Origin: Sciscionella marina DSM 45152
GTDB lineage: Bacteria; Actinomycetota; Actinomycetes; Mycobacteriales; Pseudonocardiaceae
Assembly: GCF_000379465.1 (NCBI RefSeq)
Contig: NZ_KB905403.1
Coordinates: forward strand, 378,452-442,451
Length of the DNA stretch: 64,000 nt
Direction: 5' to 3'
The notes under the pieces were generated by a model. That model worked only from the letters and a program-made list of their open reading frames with translations, had not been told where the DNA came from and did not search any database. Positions 53,550-62,664 of this stretch are shown here, piece by piece. Position 1 is the stretch's first letter. Each line of letters begins with the position of its first letter. The position numbers were made by a program, and so were the translations under genes.

Positions 53550-53586
53550 GCGCCCATCCGGGCCCGCCGGAACCGGATGGGTGCTC
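53548..53586. terminator. Bidirectional hairpin between AraC and tmsB
   Basis: GAGCGCCCATCCGG (53548-53561) pairs with CCGGATGGGTGCTC (53573-53586), 14-base arms with one G-T pair, loop of eleven. It lies between two convergent stops. No T-tract is present. Confidence 0.7.
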
Positions 53587-53590
53587 CTGC

Positions 53591-54823
53591 TCAGGTGAAC
53601 GAGGGGCGCAGCGGCATGCGCGAGTGTTCCCCGTCCAGCTTCACGCCGAGGATCTGGTGCAGCTGGATCATGTTGCGGTCGAAGCCCATCCGGGAGGCGG
53701 CCATGTAGAGCCGCCACACCCGCGCGGTCGCGATGCCGACCTCGTGCACGGCGGCCCGCCAGTTCTCCTCGAGGTTGGCGCACCAGTCGCGCAGGGTCAG
53801 CGCGTAGTGCTCGCGCAGGTTCTCGGAGTGCCGGATCTCGAAGCCCGCCGCGTTCATGGTGGAGGCGAGCCAGCCGGGCCCTTCGAGTTCGCCGTCCGGG
53901 AAGACGTACCCGTTGATGAACGGCCCGGTCTCGGCGGCCATGGAGTCGTCGGGGCGGGTGATGCAGTGATTCAGCATCCGCCCGCCGGGCACGAGTTTGG
54001 CGTACAGGGACCGGAAGTAGCCGGGGATCTCGGCCATCCCGATGTGTTCGGTGAGCCCGATCGAGGAGATGGCGTCGAACTCGGTCTCCGGGATGTCGCG
54101 GTAGTCCGAGTGCCGGATCTCGGCGAGATGGTCGAGCCCGGCCTCCTTGATGGCGCGCTGGCCCCATTCGGCCTGCTGCTTGGACAGGGTGACCCCGATG
54201 GCGCGCACGCCGTACTCGCGCGCCGCGTGCAGCACCATGCCGCCCCAGCCACAGCCGACATCGAGCAGCCGCATGCCCTCGCGCAGCCCGACTTTCTTCG
54301 CGACCAGGTCGTGCTTGTTGAACTGGGCCTGTTCGAGGCTGTCGTGCTCGGCGCCGTAGACCGCGCAGGTGTAGGCCATGGAGGGGCCGAGCACGTAGCG
54401 GTAGAAGGTGTTCGAGACGTCGTAGTGGTGGTGGATGGCGTTCGCGTCCCGGTTTTTCGAATGCCGTCGCCCACGCACAGTGGACTCCTGCGGCGGCGGC
54501 TGCACCGGCCACCAGAACCGGGCAGCGGCCAGCTTGGCGAACACCTTGAGCCGCAGCTCCCGCGGAATATCGGCCATGCTCAGCTTCGGCATCAGGGAAA
54601 GGCCGGTGTGCATGTCCCCGACCACGTCGATGGTGCCCGCCACGTACGCACGGGCCACGCCGAGCTGGCCGGGTGCCGAGGCGAAGTAGGACAGCGCGAG
54701 CGGAGAGTTGATCTCCAGTCGCACCGGCGCGTTCCGGTCTCCGGTGCTACTTCCGTCATAGGCGCGCACTTCGACGGGAAAATCCGAGCCGGTGATACGC
54801 GAGAAAACATCAGCGATCCGCAT
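53591..54823 (-). CDS. tmsB: 10-methylene fatty acid synthase (cyclopropane-synthase family methyltransferase)
   Basis: This 410-residue SAM methyltransferase of the Cfa family has motif I LLDVGCGWGG at 187-196, the HHYDVSNTFYRYVLGP block at 132-147, and TEHIGMAEIPGYF. The N-terminal domain of about 125 residues is as in UfaA1/BfaB/TmsB. It adds a methylene from SAM to oleoyl chains in phospholipid; the partner flavoprotein reduces it to 10-methylstearate (tuberculostearate). It follows the partner by six bases, so the pair forms one operon. A plain cyclopropane synthase is less likely given that partner. Confidence 0.88.
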   Translation of the reverse strand: MRIADVFSRITGSDFPVEVRAYDGSSTGDRNAPVRLEINSPLALSYFASAPGQLGVARAYVAGTIDVVGDMHTGLSLMPKLSMADIPRELRLKVFAKLAAARFWWPVQPPPQESTVRGRRHSKNRDANAIHHHYDVSNTFYRYVLGPSMAYTCAVYGAEHDSLEQAQFNKHDLVAKKVGLREGMRLLDVGCGWGGMVLHAAREYGVRAIGVTLSKQQAEWGQRAIKEAGLDHLAEIRHSDYRDIPETEFDAISSIGLTEHIGMAEIPGYFRSLYAKLVPGGRMLNHCITRPDDSMAAETGPFINGYVFPDGELEGPGWLASTMNAAGFEIRHSENLREHYALTLRDWCANLEENWRAAVHEVGIATARVWRLYMAASRMGFDRNMIQLHQILGVKLDGEHSRMPLRPSFT

Positions 54824-54829
54824 TGCGTA

Positions 54830-56200
54830 CTATCCTCCGAGAACACATTTCGTGTACAGATCTTTGGCCCTTGACTGAGGGTCGTACTTCTTCTTCGCCT
54901 TTTCGTAGGCGGCACCGTTGTAGAGTTTCCAGAATTCCTCTTCGGTGTAGAAAGATTCCGAGTAGAGCGATTTGTGCCCGCCGAGCTCGGTGACCTTGTG
55001 TTCGATCAGCCGGTTGAAATGCCCCTCCTGCTCCCACCCGGTGAGTGGGACGGTCGCCCAGAACCCCACATTGACGTACAGCTTGTCCGCTTCCATCGGG
55101 TACAGCGGCCAGGTGCGTTCCCCGCGCAGTTTCAGCGGGCACAACCAGACCGGGGAAATGCCGATCTCGGTGTGGAAGAAATCGAGGAACTCGGCCAGTC
55201 GCTCGACCGGGATCTCCACATCCTGGATCACCGGCTCGCGCTGTGGTTTGCCGACCAGTTTCGCGCCCTTGGAACTGAACCCGTATTTGCGATCGAGCGC
55301 GACGGCTTTCCGGTAGACATCCGAGCGCCGTTTCGCGCGCGGCCAGAACCGGCGCACCAGTGGGTGCTGCGCGCCGAGTGCCCGGGAGCACCAGAACCAG
55401 TCCACATCCCAGCGCCACAGGTAGTCGCGCACCGTCAGGTTGTCCACCGGGCGCTCGCGCAGCGATTTGTAGTACACCCGCTGGCCCGCGTAGTCGCTGG
55501 TGCCACCGGGTGCCTCGGATACGAAGCTGCCCAGGGTCAGGTAGCACTCCTCGCGGCTGAACACGGTGCCGTCGATGAAGTCCACCCCGATCCCGCGCCA
55601 GCTCCGTTCGGCGCAGATCTGCTCGATCGCGGTCACCGCCTCGCTCGCCGAACCGAATCGCTCGTGGCGCAGCCGGACATACGGGGAAACCGGCTGCAGC
55701 TCGATGCGCAATCGCAATGCGTAACCGAGTGTTCCGTAGGAATTCGGGAAGGTGGTGAACAAATCGGGGTTCTGCTCGGCGGAAGCGGTGACGATTTCGC
55801 CGTTCGTGCAGAGAATGTCCATTTCCAGTACGGATTCGTGCGGCAAACCGTGCTGGAAGGATGTCGATTCGATACCGAGTCCCGCCACCGCCCCGCCGAG
55901 GGTGATCGTTTTCAGTTGCGGCACCACGAGTGGCATCAGCCCGTACTGCAGGGTCGCGTCGACCAGGTGCTCGTAGGTGGTCATCCCGCCGACCTCCGCG
56001 GTCCTCGTGACCGGGTCGACGCCGAATACCTGGTCGAACGCGGCGACATCCAGGCGCGGTCCGCCGCTGTCCCGGAACCGGAACAGGTTCGATGTGGCTT
56101 TGCCCAACCGGACGGGGGTACCCGGGGGAAAGGCGGTGTACTGGGCACGCAGATCGCGTACGGCGGAGGAGTAGTCTGGCAGGCGGCCGGAGTCGGACAT
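54830..56200 (-). CDS. tmsA: FAD-binding reductase of 10-methyl fatty acid synthesis
   Basis: The 456-residue protein is a VAO/PCMH-fold flavoprotein: an FAD-binding segment TAEVGGMTTYEHLVDATLQY and VVPQLKTITLGGAVAGLGIE, and SFQHGLPHESVLEMDI. It resembles BfaA/TmsA and Rv0449c-type proteins, which use NADPH to reduce the 10-methylene group. It precedes tmsB by six bases on the same strand. With tmsB it predicts 10-methyl branched lipids in the membrane. In some species the reductase is fused to a further domain (TmsC); no such fusion is seen here. Confidence 0.87.
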   Translation of the reverse strand: MSDSGRLPDYSSAVRDLRAQYTAFPPGTPVRLGKATSNLFRFRDSGGPRLDVAAFDQVFGVDPVTRTAEVGGMTTYEHLVDATLQYGLMPLVVPQLKTITLGGAVAGLGIESTSFQHGLPHESVLEMDILCTNGEIVTASAEQNPDLFTTFPNSYGTLGYALRLRIELQPVSPYVRLRHERFGSASEAVTAIEQICAERSWRGIGVDFIDGTVFSREECYLTLGSFVSEAPGGTSDYAGQRVYYKSLRERPVDNLTVRDYLWRWDVDWFWCSRALGAQHPLVRRFWPRAKRRSDVYRKAVALDRKYGFSSKGAKLVGKPQREPVIQDVEIPVERLAEFLDFFHTEIGISPVWLCPLKLRGERTWPLYPMEADKLYVNVGFWATVPLTGWEQEGHFNRLIEHKVTELGGHKSLYSESFYTEEEFWKLYNGAAYEKAKKKYDPQSRAKDLYTKCVLGG

Positions 56201-56330
56201 GAGGTCGATGTTAACTGCGTGATCACGCTCACGGCTTGATCCCCGCGATTAGGGCGAACCGCAGCAACGTCGGCCGCCCCGATGCGTCACCAATAACAGG
56301 GGAGTGAGGGCGAAGGGATTGAATCGGTCG

Positions 56331-57521
56331 ATGACGAAGAACCGACGGCGGAATCGTGCGCGGCTCGGTATGGTCGCGCTCGCTGGTGCGGGCACACTGC
56401 TGCTCGCCGCATGCAGTGGTGGTTCGGGCAGCGGTGGCAGCGGTGGCGGTGGCGACGATACGCAGGACGCCACGATCGCGATCACGCCGGCGGCCAGTGC
56501 GCAGCTGAGTCCGAACGCGCCGATCAACGTGAAGGTCGCGAACGGCAAACTCACGAATATCGCCGTGACCAATGACAAAGGCAAAGCGGTCAAAGGGGAA
56601 TTTTCTCCGGACAAGACCTCGTGGCACACCACGGAAGACCTCGGCTACGGGGCGACGTACAACGTGGACGCGAAGGCGAACGGGGACGGTAAGAACACCG
56701 ACAAGAAATCGACCGTGCACACGATCGATCCGAAGACGACCGCCTATCCCGCGCTGATCCCGCCGCCCGGTTCGAACAACAGCATCGGCGTCGGGCTCCC
56801 GCTCGTCGTGCAGTTCGACCACAAGATCACCGACAAGGCCGCGGCCGAGAAGGCGCTGCAGGTCACCTCCACACCCAATCAGGAGGGCGCCTGGCACTGG
56901 ATCGACGACAAGCAGGTCGACTACCGGCCCAAGGAGTTCTGGAAGCCGGGCACCAAGATCCACCTGCATGTCGGCATCTACGGGGTGAACCTCGGTGACG
57001 GGGTGTACGGCAAGGCCGACCGCGACCTCGACCTGACGGTGCACGACTCGTGGATCGCCAAGGCGGACGCGAACGGCGAGAAGATGGCCATCGAGCACAA
57101 TGGCCAGACGGTCAAGACGATGCCGGTCTCGATGGGTAAGGACGCCACGCCCACGCACAGCGGGGCGCATGTGGTCTCCTCGAAGTCGCGCTCGTACCAG
57201 ATGAATTCCTGCAGCTACGGCGTCTGCGGTGGGCCGGGCAGCTACAACACGACCGAGTACTACGCGGAGCGGATCTCCAACGACGGCGAGTTCGTGCACG
57301 AGAACCCGGACTCGGTGGGTTCCCAGGGCAGTTCGAACGTCTCACACGGTTGTATCAACCTGAACCAGTCGAACGCCTCCTGGTTCTTCGATCACTTCGG
57401 AGTGGGCGATGTCGTCGAGGTCGCCAATGGTGGCAAGCAGCTGCCGGTGTACGACCTCTACGGGGACTGGTCACTGCCCTGGGACCAGTGGCTCAAGGGC
57501 AGCGCGCTGCACAAGAACTGA
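56331..57521 (+). CDS. L,D-transpeptidase lipoprotein
   Basis: The 396-residue protein has a lipobox LLLAACSGG (lipid Cys28) after a basic start, a Gly/Ser-rich linker, an immunoglobulin-like region (about 50-220) and a C-terminal YkuD domain. The catalytic motif SHGCINL has Cys341, with His in EFVHENPDSVG upstream. It makes 3-3 crosslinks in peptidoglycan on the outer face of the membrane. Organisation matches mycobacterial LppS/LdtMt family enzymes. The ATG at 56331 is used; a GTG at 56304 is an alternative. A strong terminator follows. Confidence 0.93.
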   Translation: MTKNRRRNRARLGMVALAGAGTLLLAACSGGSGSGGSGGGGDDTQDATIAITPAASAQLSPNAPINVKVANGKLTNIAVTNDKGKAVKGEFSPDKTSWHTTEDLGYGATYNVDAKANGDGKNTDKKSTVHTIDPKTTAYPALIPPPGSNNSIGVGLPLVVQFDHKITDKAAAEKALQVTSTPNQEGAWHWIDDKQVDYRPKEFWKPGTKIHLHVGIYGVNLGDGVYGKADRDLDLTVHDSWIAKADANGEKMAIEHNGQTVKTMPVSMGKDATPTHSGAHVVSSKSRSYQMNSCSYGVCGGPGSYNTTEYYAERISNDGEFVHENPDSVGSQGSSNVSHGCINLNQSNASWFFDHFGVGDVVEVANGGKQLPVYDLYGDWSLPWDQWLKGSALHKN

Positions 57522-57536
57522 GCAACCCGAACCGAG

Positions 57537-57570
57537 AACCGCCCCCGGCCGTGTGCCGGGGGCGGTTTTT
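57537..57570 (+). terminator. Rho-independent terminator after the L,D-transpeptidase
   Basis: AACCGCCCCCGGC pairs with GCCGGGGGCGGTT around a 5-base loop, followed directly by a run of T. It is 16 bases past the stop. Confidence 0.92.
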
Positions 57571-57761
57571 CAGTGCTGCACCGAACGGCGCAGGAAGGCC
57601 CGGTTCCAGCCGGGCCGCGTTCGGTCGCTCGGGGTCCACATCGGCAGGTGCTCAGGACTGGTCTTCGGTCACGGAACCATACCGCCCGGCAACCGAGCGA
57701 TATTTACATGCAGGATGGATTGCTTGTAGGTTCGTTCGCAGGTTCGAGGCGAGGAGGCCCG

Positions 57762-58598
57762 ATGGCGAAGCAGCCGAGGAGTCTGAGCGGAAAAGTCGTC
57801 GTCATCACCGGCGGCGGGCGCGGAATCGGCGCCGCGACGGTGAGTGCCCTGGTCGCGCACGGTGCCAAGGTGGTCATCGGGGACATCGACCAGGCGAGCG
57901 CCGAGGAGACCGCGCAGCGCCTGGATAAGGAGCCGATCGCGCTGCAGGTCGACGTGACCGATCCGGAGGCGTTCACCGCGTTCCTGGACGAGGCGCAGCG
58001 CCGGGCCGGACCGATCGATGTGCTGATCAACAACGCGGGCATCATGCCGCTCGGCCCCGCGGACGAGGAACCGACCGGAACCGCGCGCAAACAGCTGGAG
58101 ATCAACCTGTTCGCGGTCATCCACGGCACCAAGGAGGCGATGCGCCGGATGAAGGCGCGCCGCCGCGGCCACATCGTGAACATCGCCTCGATCGCGGGGG
58201 TCGGCGGGTTCCCCGGCGGGGCAACCTACTGCGCGACCAAGCACGGGGTCGTCGGCTTCTCCGATGCCGTGGCCAGGGAACTGCGCGGCACCGGGGTGGA
58301 CATCGCGGTGGTGCTGCCGGGCATCGTGCGCACCGAACTGGCCAGTGGGCTCGGCGAGGCGAAGCTGGTGAAATCCGTGGCCCCCGAGGAAGTGGCCGCC
58401 GCGATCGTGCGGGTGCTGCAGTTCCCGCGGTTCGACGTTTTCGTCCCCGGATTCGCCGGTGCGCTGCTGAAGCTGCCGAGGGCGCTGCCGCGCGGGTTCA
58501 CCGACTGGATGGCCCGCGCCCTCAAGGCCGATCAGCTGCTGGCCGGCGGTGCGCATTCGGCCGAGCGCACCGCCTACGAGCAGCGGGTCAGGGGTTGA
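57762..58598 (+). CDS. Short-chain dehydrogenase/reductase
   Basis: The 278-residue SDR has the cofactor motif TGGGRGIGAA, NNAGIMP, the catalytic Ser in IVNIASIAGVGG and the YCATKHG Tyr/Lys pair. Asp in VVIGDIDQ at the end of strand 2 favours NAD(H). GAGGAGG five bases before the ATG at 57762 confirms the start. The C-terminal extension (FVPGFAGALLKLPRALPRGF) resembles mycobacterial SDRs of lipid metabolism. Its end overlaps the convergent thioesterase by 11 bases. Confidence 0.92.
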   Translation: MAKQPRSLSGKVVVITGGGRGIGAATVSALVAHGAKVVIGDIDQASAEETAQRLDKEPIALQVDVTDPEAFTAFLDEAQRRAGPIDVLINNAGIMPLGPADEEPTGTARKQLEINLFAVIHGTKEAMRRMKARRRGHIVNIASIAGVGGFPGGATYCATKHGVVGFSDAVARELRGTGVDIAVVLPGIVRTELASGLGEAKLVKSVAPEEVAAAIVRVLQFPRFDVFVPGFAGALLKLPRALPRGFTDWMARALKADQLLAGGAHSAERTAYEQRVRG

Positions 58599-59127
58599 CC
58601 TCGCTGCCCCACTGCTCGGGTGGCGTGCCGTGTTTCCGGAAATGCTCGATGCCGACCCGGATGAACAGCGCCCGCGCGCGCAGGGCGAGCCTGCCGTCCG
58701 GGGCGTCCAGCCTGCCGAGCGCGCTGGTGTAGAGCTTGCGCCCGGCGGTCCCGTCCACCCGGGCGTCGATGAACAGCACGCTGCCGACCGGGACCGGGTG
58801 CAGGAAGTCGGTCTCCAGTTTCCCGGTGACCGCCGGGTAGCTGACCAGTCCGCACACCGCGCCGAGCGTTTCGTCGAACGCCGCGGTGAGCACCCCGCCG
58901 TGCGCGAGCCCCGGAGCGCCCTGATGGGCCTCGCTGACCTTGAATTCGGCGCGCACCGTTGCTCCCTCACCCGCGGTGGTGCGCAGGTGCAACCCGCCCG
59001 GTGTGCCGCTCCCGCAGCCGAAACAGTCCCGGTAGTGCTCGCCGAGCAGCTGCCCGGGCGCCGGTGCCTTCGGGCGTCGCGTGGCGGGTTCGACCTCGAC
59101 GGGCGGCCACGATTTCCCAGTACTCAC
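58588..59127 (-). CDS. PaaI-type hotdog thioesterase
   Basis: The 179-residue protein has the hotdog-fold pattern: CFGCGSGTPGGLHLR, HQGAPGLAHGGVLTAAFDE (active-site HGG and acidic residue) and LETDFLHPVPVGSVLFID. Family members cleave small acyl-CoAs. The start is the GTG at 59127 (VSTGKSWPPVEVEP); a frame upstream to 59169 would overlap the next gene. It lies 10 bases after the SpoU methyltransferase stop and may be cotranscribed. Confidence 0.88.
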   Translation of the reverse strand: MSTGKSWPPVEVEPATRRPKAPAPGQLLGEHYRDCFGCGSGTPGGLHLRTTAGEGATVRAEFKVSEAHQGAPGLAHGGVLTAAFDETLGAVCGLVSYPAVTGKLETDFLHPVPVGSVLFIDARVDGTAGRKLYTSALGRLDAPDGRLALRARALFIRVGIEHFRKHGTPPEQWGSEVNP

Positions 59128-59137
59128 CCCGACGAGG

Positions 59138-60184
59138 TTAGGTCGGGTTCCCCGATTTGTCCGTACCACGTGGGCGGACTCGCAGTGCCGCCTCGTATTC
59201 CGGCCACAGCGCGAGCAACTGCGCCCTGCCCTCGGTGCTCAGGCCCCGTTCGCCGAGCCAGCCCTTGGCGCGCAGCGTCTCGTCCAGCGGGGTTTCCCGC
59301 CCGGCGCCCGCCGCGGTCAGCGCCTCGAACTCGGCGGGTGCGGCGTGGCCGAGGGAACCGAGCCGGGCAGCGAGCGCGGCCCGCACCGGTTCCGGGAACA
59401 CCGCCTGTGCGCAACGCTGCGGCAGCGAGACGGCCAGCATCCGCTCGCGCAGCGCGGCAAGGGCCACCCCGGCGGCGACCCCCACGTTCAGCGATTCCAC
59501 CTCGGTGGCCATCGGAATGCGCACCACGTGGTCCGCGCGCTCCAGCACGGCCTCGCTGACCCCCGCGGTCTCGTTGCCGAGCACCACGGCGAGCGGGCCA
59601 CCGGAAAGCGGGGTGAGCGCGGGAACGGTGCGCCCGGCCGGTGCGGTCACCGCGATCTCGAAACCCAAGGTGTGCAAGGAATCCAGCGCGGTAGTGGGAT
59701 CCGGGTAGCGGTGCAGGCCCGCCCGCAGCACCGCGGCGCGGGAGGCCTCCAGCGCCCGCCTGCTCGTCGGGTCGGTGCGCTCCTCGGTCAGCACGATATC
59801 GGTTGCGCCGAGCCCGCACGCGGTGCGCACGATGGTGCCGAGGTTGCCCGGATCGGCGATGTCCTCGGCGACGAGGGCGAGCTCGCCGAACTCTCCGGAC
59901 CGCGCGCCCAGCTCGGCGACGGCGAGCGCGGTCACCGGTTTCTGGCTGCGCAGGGCCTGTTTGAGCACGCCGGGGGTGACCTCGTGCACCGGGCAGTCGG
60001 GTTCCCGGTCCAGTGCGCGCCCGGCGAGCAGCACGAATTCCAGCGCGGCACCCGCTTCGATGGCCTGTTCGACGAGCAGTTCGCCTTCGAGCACGCATTT
60101 GTTCGCCGCGCGCCGGGCCGTCGCGGTGCCCAGTTCCCGCACGGCGGCGATGCGGGGATCCTTCACCGAGCTGATGATCGCCAT
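59138..60184 (-). CDS. SpoU/TrmH-family RNA 2'-O-methyltransferase
   Basis: The 348-residue protein has an N-terminal substrate-binding domain (KCVLEGELLVEQAIEAGA) and the knotted SPOUT domain with VAEDIADPGNLGTIVRTACG, LAVVLGNETAGVSEAVL and PMATEVESLNVGVAAGVAL. A C-terminal extension of about 80 residues is unusual. It methylates a ribose of rRNA or tRNA. The ATG at 60184 starts the similarity. The 24-base gap to the divergent methyltransferase gene is a very short divergent promoter region. Confidence 0.88.
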   Translation of the reverse strand: MAIISSVKDPRIAAVRELGTATARRAANKCVLEGELLVEQAIEAGAALEFVLLAGRALDREPDCPVHEVTPGVLKQALRSQKPVTALAVAELGARSGEFGELALVAEDIADPGNLGTIVRTACGLGATDIVLTEERTDPTSRRALEASRAAVLRAGLHRYPDPTTALDSLHTLGFEIAVTAPAGRTVPALTPLSGGPLAVVLGNETAGVSEAVLERADHVVRIPMATEVESLNVGVAAGVALAALRERMLAVSLPQRCAQAVFPEPVRAALAARLGSLGHAAPAEFEALTAAGAGRETPLDETLRAKGWLGERGLSTEGRAQLLALWPEYEAALRVRPRGTDKSGNPT

Positions 60185-60208
60185 TCGTGCAAGGTAACCT
60201 CTCGCCGC

Positions 60209-60823
60209 GTGGGGCATTACTTCAGTCAGCGACCGGTTGCGCGGTCCCGTCCGGGCGTGGTCCCGGTGCGCGCGGGTGAGCTGGACTTCGAGCTCGGCAC
60301 CGATGCCGGGGTGTTCGCCAAGGACCACCTCGACAAGGGCACCGCGGTGCTGCTGGACGAGATGCCCTGGCCGGACACCGATGGCACGGTGCTCGATCTC
60401 GGCTGCGGATACGGGCCCATCGCCTGCGCGCTCGCGCTGCACCGGCCCGGTTCGCGGGTGTACGGCATCGATACGAACGAGCGGGCACTCGAACTGACCA
60501 GGGCGAACGCCGAACGGCTCGGCGCCGCGAACCTGACCGCGTGTGCCCCGGACGAGATGCCCGATGCGCTGCGCTTCGACTACCTGTACTCGAACCCACC
60601 GGTGCGTATCGGCAAGGCCGCGCTGCACGAGCTACTGCTGCGCTGGCTTTCCCGGCTCACCGAGGACGGGCGCGCCTACTTGGTGGTGCAGCGCAACCTC
60701 GGTTCGGATTCGCTGGCCGCGTGGCTCGTCGCGCAGGGGTATCCGACCGGACGGCTCGCCTCGCACCGGGGGTTCCGCGTGCTCGAGGTGACCGCGCGAA
60801 CCTCAGAACCGCAGCAGGGGTAG
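60209..60823 (+). CDS. RsmC-like class I methyltransferase
   Basis: The 204-residue protein has motif I TVLDLGCGYGPIACAL and the amino-group catalytic motif SNPPVRIGK, as in rRNA guanine-N2 methyltransferases of the MTS family. It matches the C-terminal half of RsmC, the usual form in actinomycetes. It starts at the GTG at 60209 (VGHYFSQRPVA). Its end overlaps the convergent sterol-carrier-family gene by 21 bases. N6-adenine or release-factor substrates are less likely. Confidence 0.87.
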   Translation: MGHYFSQRPVARSRPGVVPVRAGELDFELGTDAGVFAKDHLDKGTAVLLDEMPWPDTDGTVLDLGCGYGPIACALALHRPGSRVYGIDTNERALELTRANAERLGAANLTACAPDEMPDALRFDYLYSNPPVRIGKAALHELLLRWLSRLTEDGRAYLVVQRNLGSDSLAAWLVAQGYPTGRLASHRGFRVLEVTARTSEPQQG

Positions 60824-61180
60824 TTCGGCGGACAGATCCGCGCGGTGCCCGGAGGCCCGCACCGCGCCCTGTTCCATGGCTTCCGCCCAGCCCAGCAGGC
60901 CACAGACCAGCAGCAGCCAGCTGCGCGGATCGGTTTCCACGGTGTTCGGCGGGGTGCCGCGGGTGTGCCGGGGTCCCTCGATGCACTGCACCGCGGCGAA
61001 CGGCGGCACCCGCACCTCGACGGTGTGCCCGGGAGCGAGCTGTTCGAGCAGCCGCAGACTGAGCCGGACCGCAGGCGCGAGGACCGTACGGGCGGGAGGC
61101 TCGGCCTCCCCGCGAAGCCACGGAAGGACCTCGCCGACCGCCGCACGGGCCTGCGCCGGGTCTACGCGTTTCCGGCTCAG
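60803..61180 (-). CDS. Sterol-carrier-family protein, probable CTG start
   Basis: The frame from 61180 reads LSRKRVDPAQARAAVGEVLP and then VLAPAVRLSLRLLEQLAPGH and EVRVPPFAAVQCIEGPRHTR to the stop at 60803, 125 residues. This is the full length and start pattern (M-x-R-x-V-D-P) of the actinobacterial sterol carrier family. The first ATG/GTG-type codon is at 61015, which would drop 55 conserved residues. CTG at 61180-61178 overlaps the upstream stop as CTGA and follows GGTGAGG, so a CTG start with translational coupling is most likely. Function is unknown beyond lipid binding. Confidence 0.7.
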   Translation of the reverse strand: MSRKRVDPAQARAAVGEVLPWLRGEAEPPARTVLAPAVRLSLRLLEQLAPGHTVEVRVPPFAAVQCIEGPRHTRGTPPNTVETDPRSWLLLVCGLLGWAEAMEQGAVRASGHRADLSAELPLLRF

Positions 61181-62664
61181 TAGTCCTCACCGATGACCGG
61201 CGGGGCGACCTTGATCTCGTCGTCGCCGAACACGTTGTCCGCCGAGACCAGGAAGGAGTTCTGCTCGTGCACCTGGTCGCCGCCGCTGCCGCCGAAGCCG
61301 CCCGCGCCACCGGCCCCACCGGCACCGCCCGCACCCGCGGGTGGCATCCCGGCCGGGTTCTGCATGTCCGAGCCGTAGGAGCCATAGGAACCGTAGCCGC
61401 CCGGCTGCTGGTGCTGCACCGGAGCGCCGCCGGAGGCTCCGCCGCCGTGCTGCTGGTTGCTCGCCTGCACGGTCGCCCCGGTGTGCCCGCCCGCGCTCGG
61501 CTTGTCCTGGCCGAGCGGGTCGAAGCCCTCCGAATTGGGTGAGTTCCCGCTGAGACCGCGGTTGGCGAGGTAGGGATTACCGCCCTTGGTGGTGTCCCCA
61601 CCGCTCATGCCCGCGCCGCCCGCGCCCATGCCCGGGGACATCGGGGCACCGGCCGGGGTGTTGTTCTGCGGGGCCGAGGACGGGGTGGTGTTCGCCGCGG
61701 ACGCGTTGGTCGCCCCGGTCGTGGCACCCGGCCGGGAACCGGAGGAACGCTCCTCGTCCTTGCCGCCGCGACCGCCGAAGGCCGCACCGGTGAACCCGCC
61801 GGGGGCGAGTTTCGGGGCGAGCTGGCCACCGAGCGCGCCGAGTGCCGCGCTCGCGCCCAGCGTTCCCGCGGCGCTCTCGTTGTAGCTGGCCGCGGCCGGG
61901 GCTGCCGGGGCCGAGCTCGGCAGGTGCGGTTGCGGTGCACCAGAACCGGACATTCCGGTCGGCGTGGAGCCGTAGCCCGCGGTCTCGGTGTTGAACCGCG
62001 GCGTCTGGTCCTGGCCGCCGGTCTGCTGGAAATTCGCCCTGTTGTGGCCGCCGGAGAACGTGGCGCCACCGGAGATGAGCTGGTTACCGACCTCGAGCAC
62101 GATGTTCGGCGGGTTGTAGAAGTTCGCCATGGTTCCCGCGTTGTGCTCGCTGGCCGCTTGGTACTCGTTCATCACCTGCACGGCGCGCTCCGAGGCGTCC
62201 CCTGCCGCGCGCTCGACCTTCTCCAGATCCTTGCCGTGCAGCGCGATCGCGGCCGCCGGGTTGACCGGCTTGCCCTGCCCGGGAGGCACGGCGCCCTCGG
62301 CGGGCCAGGACATGGCGCCACCGTCGGTCTTGGGCACCGGCTCGGGCATCTTGGCGCGCGCGGTCGAGACGTGGTCGGCCTGGTCCTGCGCGGTCTGGCG
62401 CATGACATCGGCCGAGGCCTGCGCGGCGTCCGCCCACTGCCGCAGCGGGGTCATGCCCTTGTGCGCGGTCTCTCCCGCGCTGCCCTCCCAGTTGGCACCG
62501 ATCTTGTTGAGCGAGTCGTTGAGCCGGCCGCTGATGTCCACCAGCGAACGCTTGAGGCCCTCCCAGTACTCCAGCTGCGGGGTGGCCGCGCGGGCGCCCT
62601 CGCCGCTGTTGATCCAGTTGTACAGCGTCTCGTGGTTCTGTCCGCGCCAGCGCATGTCCGTCAT
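61177..62664 (-). CDS. PPE-like/WXG-type secreted protein with Gly/Ala-rich tail
   Basis: The 495-residue protein has an N-terminal helical domain (about 1-170) of the PPE/WXG100 fold: WINSGEG, ANWEGSAGETAHKGM with the W-x-G turn, and YNPPNIVLEVG near 190. The rest is Gly/Ala/Pro/Gln-rich low-complexity sequence, including a GAGGAGGAGGAGGFGGSGG-type run, ending in an acidic DDEIKVAPPVIGEDY. Its ATG overlaps the stop of the PE-like partner (TAATG). These proteins are exported as heterodimers by type VII secretion. No eccC or other secretion gene lies in the window. Confidence 0.82.
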   Translation of the reverse strand: MTDMRWRGQNHETLYNWINSGEGARAATPQLEYWEGLKRSLVDISGRLNDSLNKIGANWEGSAGETAHKGMTPLRQWADAAQASADVMRQTAQDQADHVSTARAKMPEPVPKTDGGAMSWPAEGAVPPGQGKPVNPAAAIALHGKDLEKVERAAGDASERAVQVMNEYQAASEHNAGTMANFYNPPNIVLEVGNQLISGGATFSGGHNRANFQQTGGQDQTPRFNTETAGYGSTPTGMSGSGAPQPHLPSSAPAAPAAASYNESAAGTLGASAALGALGGQLAPKLAPGGFTGAAFGGRGGKDEERSSGSRPGATTGATNASAANTTPSSAPQNNTPAGAPMSPGMGAGGAGMSGGDTTKGGNPYLANRGLSGNSPNSEGFDPLGQDKPSAGGHTGATVQASNQQHGGGASGGAPVQHQQPGGYGSYGSYGSDMQNPAGMPPAGAGGAGGAGGAGGFGGSGGDQVHEQNSFLVSADNVFGDDEIKVAPPVIGEDY

